A stretch of 35,287 bases of DNA from Peptococcaceae bacterium UBA3933 (GTDB taxonomy: Bacteria > Bacillota > Peptococcia > Peptococcales > BICA1-8). The position numbers and the translations under genes are program-made. Below the pieces are notes generated by a model. It saw only the letters and a list, made by a program, of their open reading frames with translations. It had not been told where the DNA came from and made no database searches. Each line of letters starts with the position of its first letter. The first letter of the stretch is position 1. Shown piece after piece: positions 15,722 to 23,890 of this stretch. The stretch lies in assembly GCA_002385805.1 (NCBI GenBank), contig DGEF01000104.1, positions 1 to 35,287 on the forward strand, read 5' to 3'.

Positions 15722-16765
15722 TCATTCAAATAACCTTAAAATGTCGTTATAAGTAATAAAAATCATCAACAGCATTAATAAAGCAAAACCGATTAAGTGG
15801 ACGAAATTTTCTTTTTTGGCATCAATCGGTTTTCCTCTTAGGGCTTCAATTCCTAGAAAAATCAGTTTGCTTCCATCCAAGGCAGGAATAGGGAACAAAT
15901 TTAACAGCCCTAAATTTATGGAAATAATGGCGGTCAAATTTAATAAATAAACTAATCCTACCCGTGCACTCTCTCCAATCAATTGAATAATACCCACAGG
16001 GCCGGCAACCCCTCCTGAATCTAACTGACCGGTTATTAACTGAGCTATCCCCACTAAGGTTAATACTATTATTTCTACAGTCTGGGTAAAACCGGTAACC
16101 AGTGCTTGCACAGGATTCATTTTCCGCCATTGGGGTGTATTTTGAATAACACCGATAATACCAACTTGAGTCTCAGGATCCATTTTCGGGGTAATCATAA
16201 ATATTTTTTCTTCGCCATTGCGGTTTACGGTTAATTCCAATTCTTCCCCGACTCTATTTTGAATAATGAAAACCATTTCGCTCCATTCGGAAACTTTTTC
16301 ACCGTCAATGGCCACAATAGTGTCCCCTGCTTTTAAACCGGCTTGGTCAGCCGGACTGTTTTCTACTACCTCTGAAATTGTAGTATCAACAAAAGGCACC
16401 CCAATAAAAGTAAAGACAATAGCAAAGATAACAACGGCTAAAAAAAGATTCATCAAAGGACCGGCTACAATTACTCCCATTCGCTGTGCCACTGTCTTAT
16501 TATTAAAACGCCTAGGGTCATCAGGCGGTATATCACTGTCCTCTTCCAATCCTGCTTCCCCGGTCATTTTTACATACCCACCAAAAGGTAATATCCTAAT
16601 TGAATACAAAGTATCGCCTTTTTTCTTGGAAAAAGCTGAGGGACCCATGCCAATACTAAATTCTTCAACCCTTACTCCGACAAGTTTGGCCACTAGAAAA
16701 TGACCGAATTCATGAATAAAGATTAATACACCAAAGACTAAAATTGCTGCAATAGCTGTTTTCAA
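15722..16765 (-). CDS. rseP: RseP/RasP family intramembrane zinc metalloprotease
   Basis: Site-2 proteases of this family cleave transmembrane segments of anti-sigma factors and signal-peptide remnants. The protein (347 residues from TTG 16765) has the HEFGH zinc motif in the first membrane helix at residues 18-22, followed by a second segment. One PDZ domain lies near residues 125-195 (ENSPADQAGLKAGDTIVAIDG). The C-terminal NLGLLNLFPIPALDGSK motif provides the third zinc ligand (Asp of LDG). The open frame reaches a GTG at 16774, overlapping dxr by 4 bases. The TTG at 16765 has GAGG eight bases upstream and a more usual N-terminal length, but GTG is not excluded. The dxr-rseP pair is standard in Firmicutes. 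Confidence 0.93.
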   Translation of the reverse strand: MKTAIAAILVFGVLIFIHEFGHFLVAKLVGVRVEEFSIGMGPSAFSKKKGDTLYSIRILPFGGYVKMTGEAGLEEDSDIPPDDPRRFNNKTVAQRMGVIVAGPLMNLFLAVVIFAIVFTFIGVPFVDTTISEVVENSPADQAGLKAGDTIVAIDGEKVSEWSEMVFIIQNRVGEELELTVNRNGEEKIFMITPKMDPETQVGIIGVIQNTPQWRKMNPVQALVTGFTQTVEIIVLTLVGIAQLITGQLDSGGVAGPVGIIQLIGESARVGLVYLLNLTAIISINLGLLNLFPIPALDGSKLIFLGIEALRGKPIDAKKENFVHLIGFALLMLLMIFITYNDILRLFE

Positions 16766-16770
16766 GGTAA

Positions 16771-17922
16771 TCACCTCGCCAATTTATACGCTCTGCTTTC
16801 TCTCCGTGCCCATAAATCAACTTCCATCAGCGTTTCCAGGTCAAAATTTTTTACGGGTACGTGTTTACTTAAAACCCACTCTACTAGCATTGGTATCTCG
16901 ATAAAAGAAATCTTTTCTTGCAAAAATAACTCTACGGCCACTTCATTACTGGCGTTTAAGACACAGGGCATTGTATAGCCAATTTTCCCCGCCTCATAAG
17001 CCAATTTTAAACTGGGGAACTTTTCGGTATCCGGAGGAAAGAATTCCAGACTATTTATCTTGGTCAAATCTAACTTGGGAAAAGAATTACTTCTCCTTTT
17101 AGGATATGTTAACGCATACTGAATAGGTATGCGCATATCAGGCAAACCTAATTGCGCCAAAATTGATCCATCACCGTACTCTACCAGCGAATGGATTATA
17201 CTCTGAGGATGGATAACCACCTGAATATTTTCATAATCTACATTAAATAACCAGTGGGCTTCGATAACCTCCAGTCCCTTATTCATTAAAGTAGCTGAAT
17301 CTATAGTTATTTTTTTGCCCATATCCCAGTTAGGATGTTTTAAGGCTTTTTGAGGTGTAACCTTTTTTAATTCCTCTTTACTGTAGTTTCTAAAAGGACC
17401 ACCGGAAGCGGTTAAAATAATTTTGGCTACGGCTTGTTTTTCCTGTTCTAAGCACTGCATGATAGCCGAGTGTTCACTGTCCACCGGTAATATCCGGGCA
17501 CCGGTTTTTTCTTGGATTTGGCGAACTAAAGCACCTGCCGCCACAATAGTTTCCTTATTGGCCAAAGCCACGTCAATACCTAACTCCAGTGCTTTTAAAG
17601 TAGGCTTAATGCCTGCAGCTCCGGAAATGGCCCCGACCACCAAATCAACCTGTATCTCCTCTAAAGCGGCTAAAATTCCTTCCGGTCCATAAAGAACCTT
17701 GATTTGTTTTCCAGAAAGAGCATTCTTTACTATATTATAACTTTTTTCTTCAGTTAAGATAACAATTTGTGGGTTGTATTTTGATACTTGCTGTAAAAGA
17801 AGCTGGCTATTAGCGTGAGCAGATAAAATAACCACTTCGAAATCTTCTTTAAACTCCTCAATAACTTGCAGTGTTTGGGTTCCTATAGAACCGGTACTTC
17901 CTAATAAAGCAATTTTTCGCAA
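16771..17922 (-). CDS. dxr: 1-deoxy-D-xylulose-5-phosphate reductoisomerase
   Basis: Dxr converts DXP to methylerythritol 4-phosphate, the first committed step of the non-mevalonate isoprenoid pathway. The 383-residue protein shows the NADPH-binding LLGSTGSIGTQTL at the N-terminus, the ANKETIVAAG motif, the metal and substrate residues in PVDSEHSA, and the HPNWDMGKKITIDSATLMNKG block ending in EAHWLF. The C-terminal helical domain has the usual NASNEVAVELF. The start is a TTG at 17922, giving the expected M-R-K-I-A-L-L-G-S-T-G N-terminus; no ATG is suitable. It sits 26 bases after the permease gene. Confidence 0.96.
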   Translation of the reverse strand: MRKIALLGSTGSIGTQTLQVIEEFKEDFEVVILSAHANSQLLLQQVSKYNPQIVILTEEKSYNIVKNALSGKQIKVLYGPEGILAALEEIQVDLVVGAISGAAGIKPTLKALELGIDVALANKETIVAAGALVRQIQEKTGARILPVDSEHSAIMQCLEQEKQAVAKIILTASGGPFRNYSKEELKKVTPQKALKHPNWDMGKKITIDSATLMNKGLEVIEAHWLFNVDYENIQVVIHPQSIIHSLVEYGDGSILAQLGLPDMRIPIQYALTYPKRRSNSFPKLDLTKINSLEFFPPDTEKFPSLKLAYEAGKIGYTMPCVLNASNEVAVELFLQEKISFIEIPMLVEWVLSKHVPVKNFDLETLMEVDLWARRESRAYKLAR

Positions 17923-17948
17923 ACCTGATTTCCCCTTTTATCCTTAAT

Positions 17949-19037
17949 TTAAGCTTTGGCTTTTTTAAATGCCTGATACACTATTAGTATTAAAGGTCCC
18001 ACAAAAATCCCCCAAACTCCCATTAATCTTAAACCGATAAAAATAGCCATTAAAGTAGCCAGAGGATGAAGACCGATATTTACCGAAAATATTTTAGGTT
18101 CTAAAATTTGTCTAATAGTAATTACTATACCATAAAGAATCAATATGGCTAAACCAAATTTTATGTTACCGATTAATAAATTAACCACAGCCCAAGGAAT
18201 AAAAATAATACCAGGACCTAAAATAGGTAAGATATCGGCTATTGCCGTTAGAATCCCTATAGTAAAAGCATAATCAACACCTATTATATACAAACCAATA
18301 ATTGTCTGAACACCTGTCATTGTCACTAAAATGGTTTGAGCCCGGAGAAAGCCTATTAAAGCTTCACTCATGGAAATAAAAACTTTATTTAAAGGTAAAA
18401 CGGCCCGGGCAGGTATTGCATTGATTAAATAATTGGTAATCATCTCTTTATCTTTACTTATAAAGAAGGTGGCCACTGCCGTAACAATAATAATAGTAAA
18501 AACCAAGGGTAAAGTAGCAACAAAGTTAATTAATATTTCCGTGGCCTTTCTTAATGCCTGGCGTAAAGTATCTAAAATATTTAAAAGATTTTCTTCAACT
18601 GATTGTTGAAATTCCACCGGTAGAGGATTACGGGAAATGTAACTTCTTATTTCTGCAAATATTTCCCAGCCTTCGTCAACTAAATGACTGTATAAACCTG
18701 GAAGAGATTTGGATAGGTGGGTTAACTCTACAAATAAACGTGAACTAATAAGGATTAAAAAAACAGAAATAAAACATAATACCAACACCAAAGATAAAAT
18801 AACAGCTATTCCCCTGGGTAATTTTGCTTTTATCTCCAAAAAATTAACTAAAGGATCAATAAGAATAGCCACAATTAAAGCCAAAATAAAAGGGCTTAAT
18901 GCACCTAAAATCAGAAAGCCCTTTATTTTTAGATAAGGAAAAATATAATAAAATAACAAAAAAAGACCGATTAAACCCAGTACAATAGTAAAAACAGGTA
19001 TAAACCATTTCAGCATTTTTTTTACTTCGTCATCCAT
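17949..19037 (-). CDS. AI-2E family membrane transporter (YtvI/TqsA-like)
   Basis: This 362-residue protein is a member of the AI-2E (UPF0118) permease family. It has about seven to eight membrane segments: three near the N-terminus, a long amphipathic region at about 95-180 and a C-terminal cluster. The conserved GFLRAQTILVTMTGVQTIIG and ADILPILGPGIIFIPWAV motifs are in the C-terminal half, followed by GLHPLATLMAIFIGL. Family members have been reported as AI-2 exporters or cation antiporters; nothing here tells the substrate. It starts at ATG 19037, 7 bases after cdsA. Its place between cdsA and dxr is unusual, since those genes are normally adjacent. Confidence 0.85.
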   Translation of the reverse strand: MDDEVKKMLKWFIPVFTIVLGLIGLFLLFYYIFPYLKIKGFLILGALSPFILALIVAILIDPLVNFLEIKAKLPRGIAVILSLVLVLCFISVFLILISSRLFVELTHLSKSLPGLYSHLVDEGWEIFAEIRSYISRNPLPVEFQQSVEENLLNILDTLRQALRKATEILINFVATLPLVFTIIIVTAVATFFISKDKEMITNYLINAIPARAVLPLNKVFISMSEALIGFLRAQTILVTMTGVQTIIGLYIIGVDYAFTIGILTAIADILPILGPGIIFIPWAVVNLLIGNIKFGLAILILYGIVITIRQILEPKIFSVNIGLHPLATLMAIFIGLRLMGVWGIFVGPLILIVYQAFKKAKA

Positions 19038-19044
19038 AACAAAC

Positions 19045-19839
19045 TCACCCCATTTTATCTAAAAACAAGATTAGATAAAATAGCACCGGTGCTGTAGTAA
19101 TGGTACTGTCAAACCTATCTAGCATCCCCCCATGACCGGGAATGATATTTCCGGAATCCTTAACACCAAGTATACGCTTAAAAGAGCTTTCCAGCAAATC
19201 ACCTATTTGCCCTATAACAGAAATTATTAAACACAGGAAAACAATAGTAGGTACATTAAACAAAGTAAAATAATAATTAAAAATAAGAACCGTTAAAATA
19301 CTTAAAAGTAAACCTCCCACTGCTCCTTCCCGGGTTTTATTGGGACTGATTTTTTCAGCCAGTTTCTTTTTTCCCAAAAAACGTCCGGAAAAATAAGCAC
19401 CGGTATCAGTACTCCAAATAACTGTAAATAAAAAGAATAATAGCAAATCACCCCTGGGTAAATTTCGTAGCAATATGAGGTGAGTCAGAGTCCAACCTAC
19501 ATAAATTAAAATAAAAAAACTTAAACTTAATTGAGTCACACTAATGTTAGGAAATTTACTAAATAGATAAATTATCAACAAGAGAAAACACAAACCCAAC
19601 CCCAAGGAGAACCAGTTTTCCCATTTTAACCAGGCACCAAAAATAAAAACAAACTCTCCTGCTAAAACCGGCAAGATCAGTGGTTGATTATCCTTTTTTT
19701 TCAACATTTCGGCCAATTCCCCGGTCCCTATAACCACTAATAAAAAAAGAGCGATAGTTAACCAAATTCCTCCCTGATAAATAAGCCAGATTAAAAGAGG
19801 TATCCCCAGTAATGCGCTTATAATCCGTAAAGAAAGCAT
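19045..19839 (-). CDS. cdsA: Phosphatidate cytidylyltransferase CdsA
   Basis: CdsA makes CDP-diacylglycerol from CTP and phosphatidic acid, the branch point for phospholipid synthesis in the membrane. The 264-residue protein has about seven to eight membrane helices. The family signature is near the C-terminus: SSFKRILGVKDSGNIIPGHG followed by GMLDRFDS, with the DR-D metal ligands. The internal KKLAEKISPNKTREGAVGG block is also diagnostic. Start ATG 19839. It lies 16 bases after uppS. Confidence 0.94.
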   Translation of the reverse strand: MLSLRIISALLGIPLLIWLIYQGGIWLTIALFLLVVIGTGELAEMLKKKDNQPLILPVLAGEFVFIFGAWLKWENWFSLGLGLCFLLLIIYLFSKFPNISVTQLSLSFFILIYVGWTLTHLILLRNLPRGDLLLFFLFTVIWSTDTGAYFSGRFLGKKKLAEKISPNKTREGAVGGLLLSILTVLIFNYYFTLFNVPTIVFLCLIISVIGQIGDLLESSFKRILGVKDSGNIIPGHGGMLDRFDSTITTAPVLFYLILFLDKMG

Positions 19840-19855
19840 ATATCCACCACACTTA

Positions 19856-20611
19856 TCAATTATTTAAACCACCGTATCTTCTGTTTCTTCGCTGATACTC
19901 GTAAATAGCTTCCACAAGATGTTCCGGTTTAAAATCTGGCCACATGATATCTGTCACCCAAAGCTCCGTATAAGCAACCTGCCAGAGCAAGAAATTACTT
20001 AACCGCATTTCACCGGAAGGGCGAATCATTAAATCAGGATCCGGCTGGCCTTTAGTATAAAGATGTTCTGCAATTAATTGTTCATTGATTTGCTTTAAGC
20101 TGATTTCTCCTGATTGCACAAGCCGGGCAATATTCTGTACAGCACGGGTAATTTCTCTTCGTCCACCATAGTTTAAGGCCACATTTAAAATTAATTTATC
20201 GTTATTTTTAGTACTTGTTGCCGCCTTTAGGATATACTCATAAGTAAAAGAAGGCAACTCTTCTAAATTGCCAATAGGATTTACCCGCACGCCTTTTTTT
20301 ACTAAGATATTTATTTCTTTTTGGATATATTCAACCATCAGATTCATTAAAGTATCGATTTCCTCTTGAGGCCTTTTCCAATTTTCCGTAGAAAAAGCGT
20401 ATACCGTTAAATAAGGAATATTAATCTCACCACAAAATTCTACAATTCTTTTTAAAGCCTCTACACCTGCCCGGTGACCTGCTGCCCGAGGCAGCCCTTT
20501 TTTTTGGGCCCAGCGACCGTTACCATCCATAATGATGGCTATATGCTGTGGCAAAGGTTTGGCCAGAATATCCTCTACTTGAATTTTTCTATTTTGCTTA
20601 AAAAAAACCAT
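19856..20611 (-). CDS. uppS: Isoprenyl (undecaprenyl) diphosphate synthase
   Basis: UppS is the cis-prenyltransferase that makes the C55 lipid carrier used for peptidoglycan and other wall polymers. The 251-residue protein shows HIAIIMDGNGRWAQKKGLPR with the catalytic Asp, followed by GHRAGVEALKRIV, the TVYAFSTENWKRP block, and the substrate-binding RPSGEMRLSNFLLWQ with YTELWVTD. Length is typical. The ATG at 20611 has CGGAGGT upstream, and a terminator-like hairpin lies within the 58 bases before it. The uppS-cdsA pair is standard. Confidence 0.96.
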   Translation of the reverse strand: MVFFKQNRKIQVEDILAKPLPQHIAIIMDGNGRWAQKKGLPRAAGHRAGVEALKRIVEFCGEINIPYLTVYAFSTENWKRPQEEIDTLMNLMVEYIQKEINILVKKGVRVNPIGNLEELPSFTYEYILKAATSTKNNDKLILNVALNYGGRREITRAVQNIARLVQSGEISLKQINEQLIAEHLYTKGQPDPDLMIRPSGEMRLSNFLLWQVAYTELWVTDIMWPDFKPEHLVEAIYEYQRRNRRYGGLNN

Positions 20612-20630
20612 ATGTACCTCCGAAAGAAAA

Positions 20631-20650
20631 CCCCCTAATAGACAAGGGGG
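20631..20650 (-). terminator. Hairpin with U-run before uppS (terminator or attenuator)
   Basis: On the minus strand CCCCCT and AGGGGG form a perfect 6-base stem with an 8-base loop, immediately followed by TTTTCTTTC. This is the form of an intrinsic terminator. It lies between the 60-aa ORF and uppS, 20 bases upstream of the uppS start, so it could reduce read-through from tsf/pyrH/frr into the lipid genes. Confidence 0.6.
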
Positions 20651-20669
20651 ATTAATTATTAGGGCCTGA

Positions 20670-20852
20670 TTATCTTTTATTATAGGATAGTAAAATATTT
20701 ACTTTATTAGAACTCACTTGGCGAATACGAACAACCCGGAGTATTCCGGGAGGCTCATTTAAATAACTGATTTCCGCAACTTCGTAATCTAGTTTCTGTA
20801 AAATATTTTTAGCTTCATCCCAAGTTAAACCTAACAATTTTTCAATTTCCAT
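20670..20852 (-). CDS. Small conserved-looking protein after frr, PASTA-like
   Basis: This 60-residue frame starts 7 bases after the frr stop, with AAAGGA as ribosome site, and ends just before the uppS attenuator. The start of the protein (LLGLTWDEAKNILQKLDYEV) looks like the first helix and strand of a PASTA domain. A hydrophilic strand-rich tail with RVVRIRQV and NILLSYN follows. There is no signal peptide or membrane segment, so a wall role like that of PASTA kinases is not supported. Tight coupling to frr and the hairpin that ends it argue that it is a real gene. I do not know its function. Confidence 0.7.
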   Translation of the reverse strand: MEIEKLLGLTWDEAKNILQKLDYEVAEISYLNEPPGILRVVRIRQVSSNKVNILLSYNKR

Positions 20853-20859
20853 TTTTCCT

Positions 20860-21417
20860 TTATACTTCCATTATTTCTTTTTCTTTATTATCGGTAATTT
20901 TATCTACTTCGGCAATATATTTATCGGTAATTTTTTGTACATCATCTTGAGCTTTTTTCGCCTCATCTTCGGATATTTCTTTTTGTTTTTCTAGGGACTT
21001 AATCTCATCATTTGCATCTCTCCGAATATTTCTAATACTAACCCGTGCTTCTTCCGCCTTCTTTTTCACAGACTTAACCAGTTCTTTACGACGTTCCTGA
21101 GTTAATTGAGGAATGCTGATTCTAATAACGGTACCGTCACTGGAAGGATTTAAGCCTAAATCGGATTTTAATATTGCCTTTTCAATGGCCGAGATAGCAG
21201 TCTTATCCCAAGGTTGAATCACCAACAGTCTGGCTTCCGGTGCAGTGATATTGGCCAATTGGTTAACAGGTGTAGGTGTGCCGTAATAATCTACTTGTAC
21301 CTTTTCCAGAATTGCTGGGTTGGCTCGGCCGGCTCGCATACCAGCAAAATCCTTTTTCAAAACATCAATGGTTTTTTTCATTCTTCCTTCCGCATCTGTT
21401 AATATTTCCTTAATCAT
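20860..21417 (-). CDS. frr: Ribosome recycling factor
   Basis: RRF splits post-termination ribosomes together with EF-G. The 185-residue protein has the normal length and signature: an N-terminal helix, GMRAGRANPAILEKVQVDYYG, PVNQLANITAPEARLLVIQPWD, SDLGLNPSSDGTVIRI, and the C-terminal three-helix bundle with RRKELVKSVKK. The ATG at 21417 overlaps the pyrH stop by 4 bases (ATGA), the usual pyrH-frr coupling. It is followed closely by the PASTA-like small ORF. Confidence 0.97.
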   Translation of the reverse strand: MIKEILTDAEGRMKKTIDVLKKDFAGMRAGRANPAILEKVQVDYYGTPTPVNQLANITAPEARLLVIQPWDKTAISAIEKAILKSDLGLNPSSDGTVIRISIPQLTQERRKELVKSVKKKAEEARVSIRNIRRDANDEIKSLEKQKEISEDEAKKAQDDVQKITDKYIAEVDKITDNKEKEIMEV

Positions 21418-22139
21418 TTTTTCTCCCTCCCCACATATGTTCCGATATTTTCACCTAAAATGACTTTTTTAATATTTCCGGCCTGATTCAGGCCAAAGAC
21501 TATAATCGGAATATTATTATCCATACACAGAGATGTAGCAGTGGAATCCATGACACCTAACCTTTTATTCAGTACATCAATATAACCCAGATCATCAAAT
21601 TTCTTAGCTTGAGGATTAAGAACTGGATCAGCGTCATATACACCGTCAACATTCTTTGCCATTAAAATAACTTCAGCTTCGATTTCCGCCGCCCTTAATG
21701 CTGCTGTAGTATCAGTTGAAAAATAGGGATTACCGGTACCGGCGGCAAAGATTACTACTCGTCCTTTTTCCAAATGGCGAATTGCCCGTCTCCTAATATA
21801 TGGTTCCGCCACCTGACGCATTTCAATGGCAGTTTGTACGCGCGTATCTACCTGGTGTTTTTCCAAGGCATCCTGCAAAGCCAAAGAATTAATAACTGTA
21901 GCTAACATACCCATATAATCGGCCGTAGCTCTATCCATCCCTTGAGCACTTCCTGCCACACCGCGCCAGATATTACCACCACCTACAACTATAGCTACTT
22001 CTACACCCATTGCCACAATTTCGGCAATTTGTTCGGAAATTGATGCTAATACCTCTTGATTTATACCATAACCTAAATCTCCTGCTAATGCTTCGCCACT
22101 TAGTTTAACAACTACTCGTTTATATTTTGGCTGATCCAT
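21414..22139 (-). CDS. pyrH: UMP kinase
   Basis: PyrH phosphorylates UMP to UDP and, in bacteria, is a hexameric amino acid kinase-fold enzyme regulated by GTP and UTP. The 241-residue protein shows VVVKLSGEALAG at the N-terminus, VVGGGNIWRG, the GMLATVINSLALQDALE helix, the AAGTGNPYFSTDTTAALRA motif and the MAKNVDGVYDADP block. Length is normal. The ATG at 22139 has GGGGGT upstream. It is separated from tsf by 114 bases containing a strong hairpin, so it may also have its own promoter. Confidence 0.96.
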   Translation of the reverse strand: MDQPKYKRVVVKLSGEALAGDLGYGINQEVLASISEQIAEIVAMGVEVAIVVGGGNIWRGVAGSAQGMDRATADYMGMLATVINSLALQDALEKHQVDTRVQTAIEMRQVAEPYIRRRAIRHLEKGRVVIFAAGTGNPYFSTDTTAALRAAEIEAEVILMAKNVDGVYDADPVLNPQAKKFDDLGYIDVLNKRLGVMDSTATSLCMDNNIPIIVFGLNQAGNIKKVILGENIGTYVGREKK

Positions 22140-22222
22140 AACTATTACCCCCAGTCTATAAACTTCTACATTATGCCTGTAATTCCTTTATAATAGTAAA
22201 AATTTCCCCGATAATTTTAAGA

Positions 22223-22245
22223 AAGAGAACACACCGTGTTCTCTT
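22223..22245 (-). terminator. Strong hairpin after tsf
   Basis: A perfect 10-base inverted repeat (AAGAGAACAC / GTGTTCTCTT) with a 3-base loop begins 9 bases after the tsf stop. The transcribed strand continues TCTTAAAATT, which is only weakly U-rich, so termination may be partial. It could equally protect the 3' end of the rpsB-tsf mRNA. Confidence 0.65.
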
Positions 22246-22253
22246 AATCTAAA

Positions 22254-22904
22254 TTACTTATTAAGTTCTGCCATTACTTCAGCGGCAAAATCTTCTTTTT
22301 TCTTTTCTATTCCCTCTCCTAACTCATAACGAACGAATCTACGAACCTGAATATTTTCACCGATTTCAGCAATGGCTTCAGAAATTAACTGCCCTACCGT
22401 TTTATCATTGTCTTTAATAAAAGGTTGTTCTAATAAACATACTTCTTTATAAAACTTTTCAATACGGCCTTCCACCATTTTATCTACAATTTTTTCCGGT
22501 TTTCCTTCGTTTAAAGCCTGAGCCCTTAGAATTTCTCTTTCCTTATTAAGGACATCTTCGGGAACGTCTTCCTTTTTAATGTATTCCGGTCTGCTGGCAG
22601 CAATTTGCATAGCTATATCTTTAGCTAACTCTTTAAATCTATCTGTTTTAGCCACAAAATCCGTTTCACAGTTAACTTCTACTAAAACACCGATTTTACC
22701 GCCCATATGTATATAGGAAGTGACCATACCTTCAGCAGCTACACGGTGAGCTTTTTTAGCAGCAGCCGCCAAACCCTTTTCTCTTAAATATTCTATAGCT
22801 TTTTCCATATTACCGTTGGTTTCCTGTAAAGCCTTTTTACAATCCATCATTCCTGCCCCGGTCATTTCTCTAAGTTCTTTTACCATTGCAGCAGTAACAG
22901 TCAT
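22254..22904 (-). CDS. tsf: Elongation factor Ts, short form
   Basis: EF-Ts exchanges GDP for GTP on EF-Tu. The 216-residue protein begins with the N-terminal UBA-like domain (MVKELREMTGAGMMDCKKAL). The core subdomain motif NCETDFVAKTDRFKELAKDIA, which carries the conserved TDFV nucleotide-exchange residues, is present, as is the C-terminal helix with QPFIKDNDKTVGQLI. It is shorter than B. subtilis and E. coli EF-Ts (about 283-293), because most of the second core subdomain is missing. Similar short forms occur in thermophilic and clostridial groups. ATG with AAAGGAGG upstream. Confidence 0.96.
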   Translation of the reverse strand: MTVTAAMVKELREMTGAGMMDCKKALQETNGNMEKAIEYLREKGLAAAAKKAHRVAAEGMVTSYIHMGGKIGVLVEVNCETDFVAKTDRFKELAKDIAMQIAASRPEYIKKEDVPEDVLNKEREILRAQALNEGKPEKIVDKMVEGRIEKFYKEVCLLEQPFIKDNDKTVGQLISEAIAEIGENIQVRRFVRYELGEGIEKKKEDFAAEVMAELNK

Positions 22905-22992
22905 CGATAATACCTCCTTTAACCTTTTTATTTTACTATATTTTTCTATATAGGATAACCAAATATTATGTACTAAAACCTATAATCAGCAA

Positions 22993-23048
22993 AAGGAGGG
23001 CACCTCTATAGGGGGTCTATTCTTCCCCCATGACCGGCTACCCCCCTT
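22993..23048 (-). terminator. Nested hairpin between rpsB and tsf (attenuator candidate)
   Basis: On the minus strand, starting 7 bases after the rpsB stop, AAGGGGGG can pair with CCCTCCTT (7 pairs plus one G-U). An inner GGGGG / CCCCC stem (23025-23029 with 23011-23015) has a 9-base loop. The outer stem is followed by TTTTGCTG. This looks like a leaky intrinsic terminator between the S2 and EF-Ts genes, which would let the ribosomal protein be made in excess of EF-Ts. Confidence 0.55.
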
Positions 23049-23055
23049 AACTCTT

Positions 23056-23775
23056 TTACTCCTCTTCACTTACTTCAAGATTCTGAGTAGTATCTCCTTG
23101 TTTAGCTTCTAATATAGCATCAGCCATTACAGAAGTTAATAATTTAACTGCCCTGATTGCATCATCATTACCAGGAATTACATAATCTACTTCATCAGGA
23201 TCACAGTTAGTATCTACAATAGCCACAACGGGAATACCTAAACGTCTGGCTTCGGCCACAGCTATCTTTTCTTTTCTAGGGTCAATAACAAAAAGAGCAC
23301 CAGGTAATTCAGGCATATGTTTAATGCCACCTAAAAATCTTTCTAAACGCTCTTTTTCAGCCATCAGCTTCATGACTTCTTTTTTGGGTAAAACGGATAG
23401 AGTTCCGTCTTCTTCCATTTTTTCTATTTCAAACAGACGGTCGATACGTTTCTTAATTGTTTGATAATTAGTTAACATACCGCCCAGCCATCTTTCATTA
23501 ACATAATATTCTCCTGCTCTGATGGCTTCTTCTTTCACGGTTTCCTGGGCCTGTTTTTTAGTCCCCACAAAAAGAATCGGTTTTCCTTCTAAAACAACTT
23601 GTCTAATAAACTCATAAGCCTCTACTACTTTTTTCACTGTTTTTTGCAGATCGATTATATAGATTCCATTCCGTTCTGCAAAAATATAGGGAGCCATTTT
23701 GGGATTCCACCGTCTAGTCTGGTGACCAAAATGTACACCGGCTTCTAAGAGTTGTTTCATGGAGATAATAGCCAT
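23056..23775 (-). CDS. rpsB: 30S ribosomal protein S2
   Basis: S2 binds the back of the 30S head-body junction and is added late in assembly. The 239-residue protein has the standard signature: MKQLLEAGVHFGHQTRRWNP, IYIIDLQKTVKKVVEAYEF, ILFVGTKKQAQE, NERWLGGMLTNYQTI and the LPGALFVIDPRKEKIAVAEA block with the final IPGNDDAIRAV. The ATG at 23775 has AAGGAGGTG upstream. A promoter and a structured leader precede it, and tsf follows, as in almost all bacteria. Confidence 0.98.
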   Translation of the reverse strand: MAIISMKQLLEAGVHFGHQTRRWNPKMAPYIFAERNGIYIIDLQKTVKKVVEAYEFIRQVVLEGKPILFVGTKKQAQETVKEEAIRAGEYYVNERWLGGMLTNYQTIKKRIDRLFEIEKMEEDGTLSVLPKKEVMKLMAEKERLERFLGGIKHMPELPGALFVIDPRKEKIAVAEARRLGIPVVAIVDTNCDPDEVDYVIPGNDDAIRAVKLLTSVMADAILEAKQGDTTQNLEVSEEE

Positions 23776-23810
23776 TTCTTCGGCACCTCCTTCCTTTTTG
23801 GTTTTTCCTC

Positions 23811-23868
23811 CGCCTTTTTCAACCCTGGCTTAGACCTGAATTGGCACCCTAAGCCAAGTCCCAAGGCG
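23811..23868 (-). promoter_or_regulatory. Structured 5' leader of rpsB
   Basis: The rpsB leader RNA can form an outer stem CGCCTT/AAGGCG (23863-23868 with 23811-23816). Inside it is an 8-base perfect stem TGGCTTAG/CTAAGCCA (23849-23856 with 23826-23833) with a 15-base loop. An internal loop joins the two stems, and the Shine-Dalgarno lies just outside. The layout fits an autoregulatory ribosomal-protein leader that binds S2, which I infer from position; I cannot match it to a named family. Confidence 0.5.
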
Positions 23869-23890
23869 TGTGTATTTAACACCGAAACTA

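Noticed and set aside
22140..22222. A promoter directly upstream of pyrH
   Set aside because: CATAAT and TATTAT candidates exist but neither has a convincing -35 at the right spacing, so no call was made.
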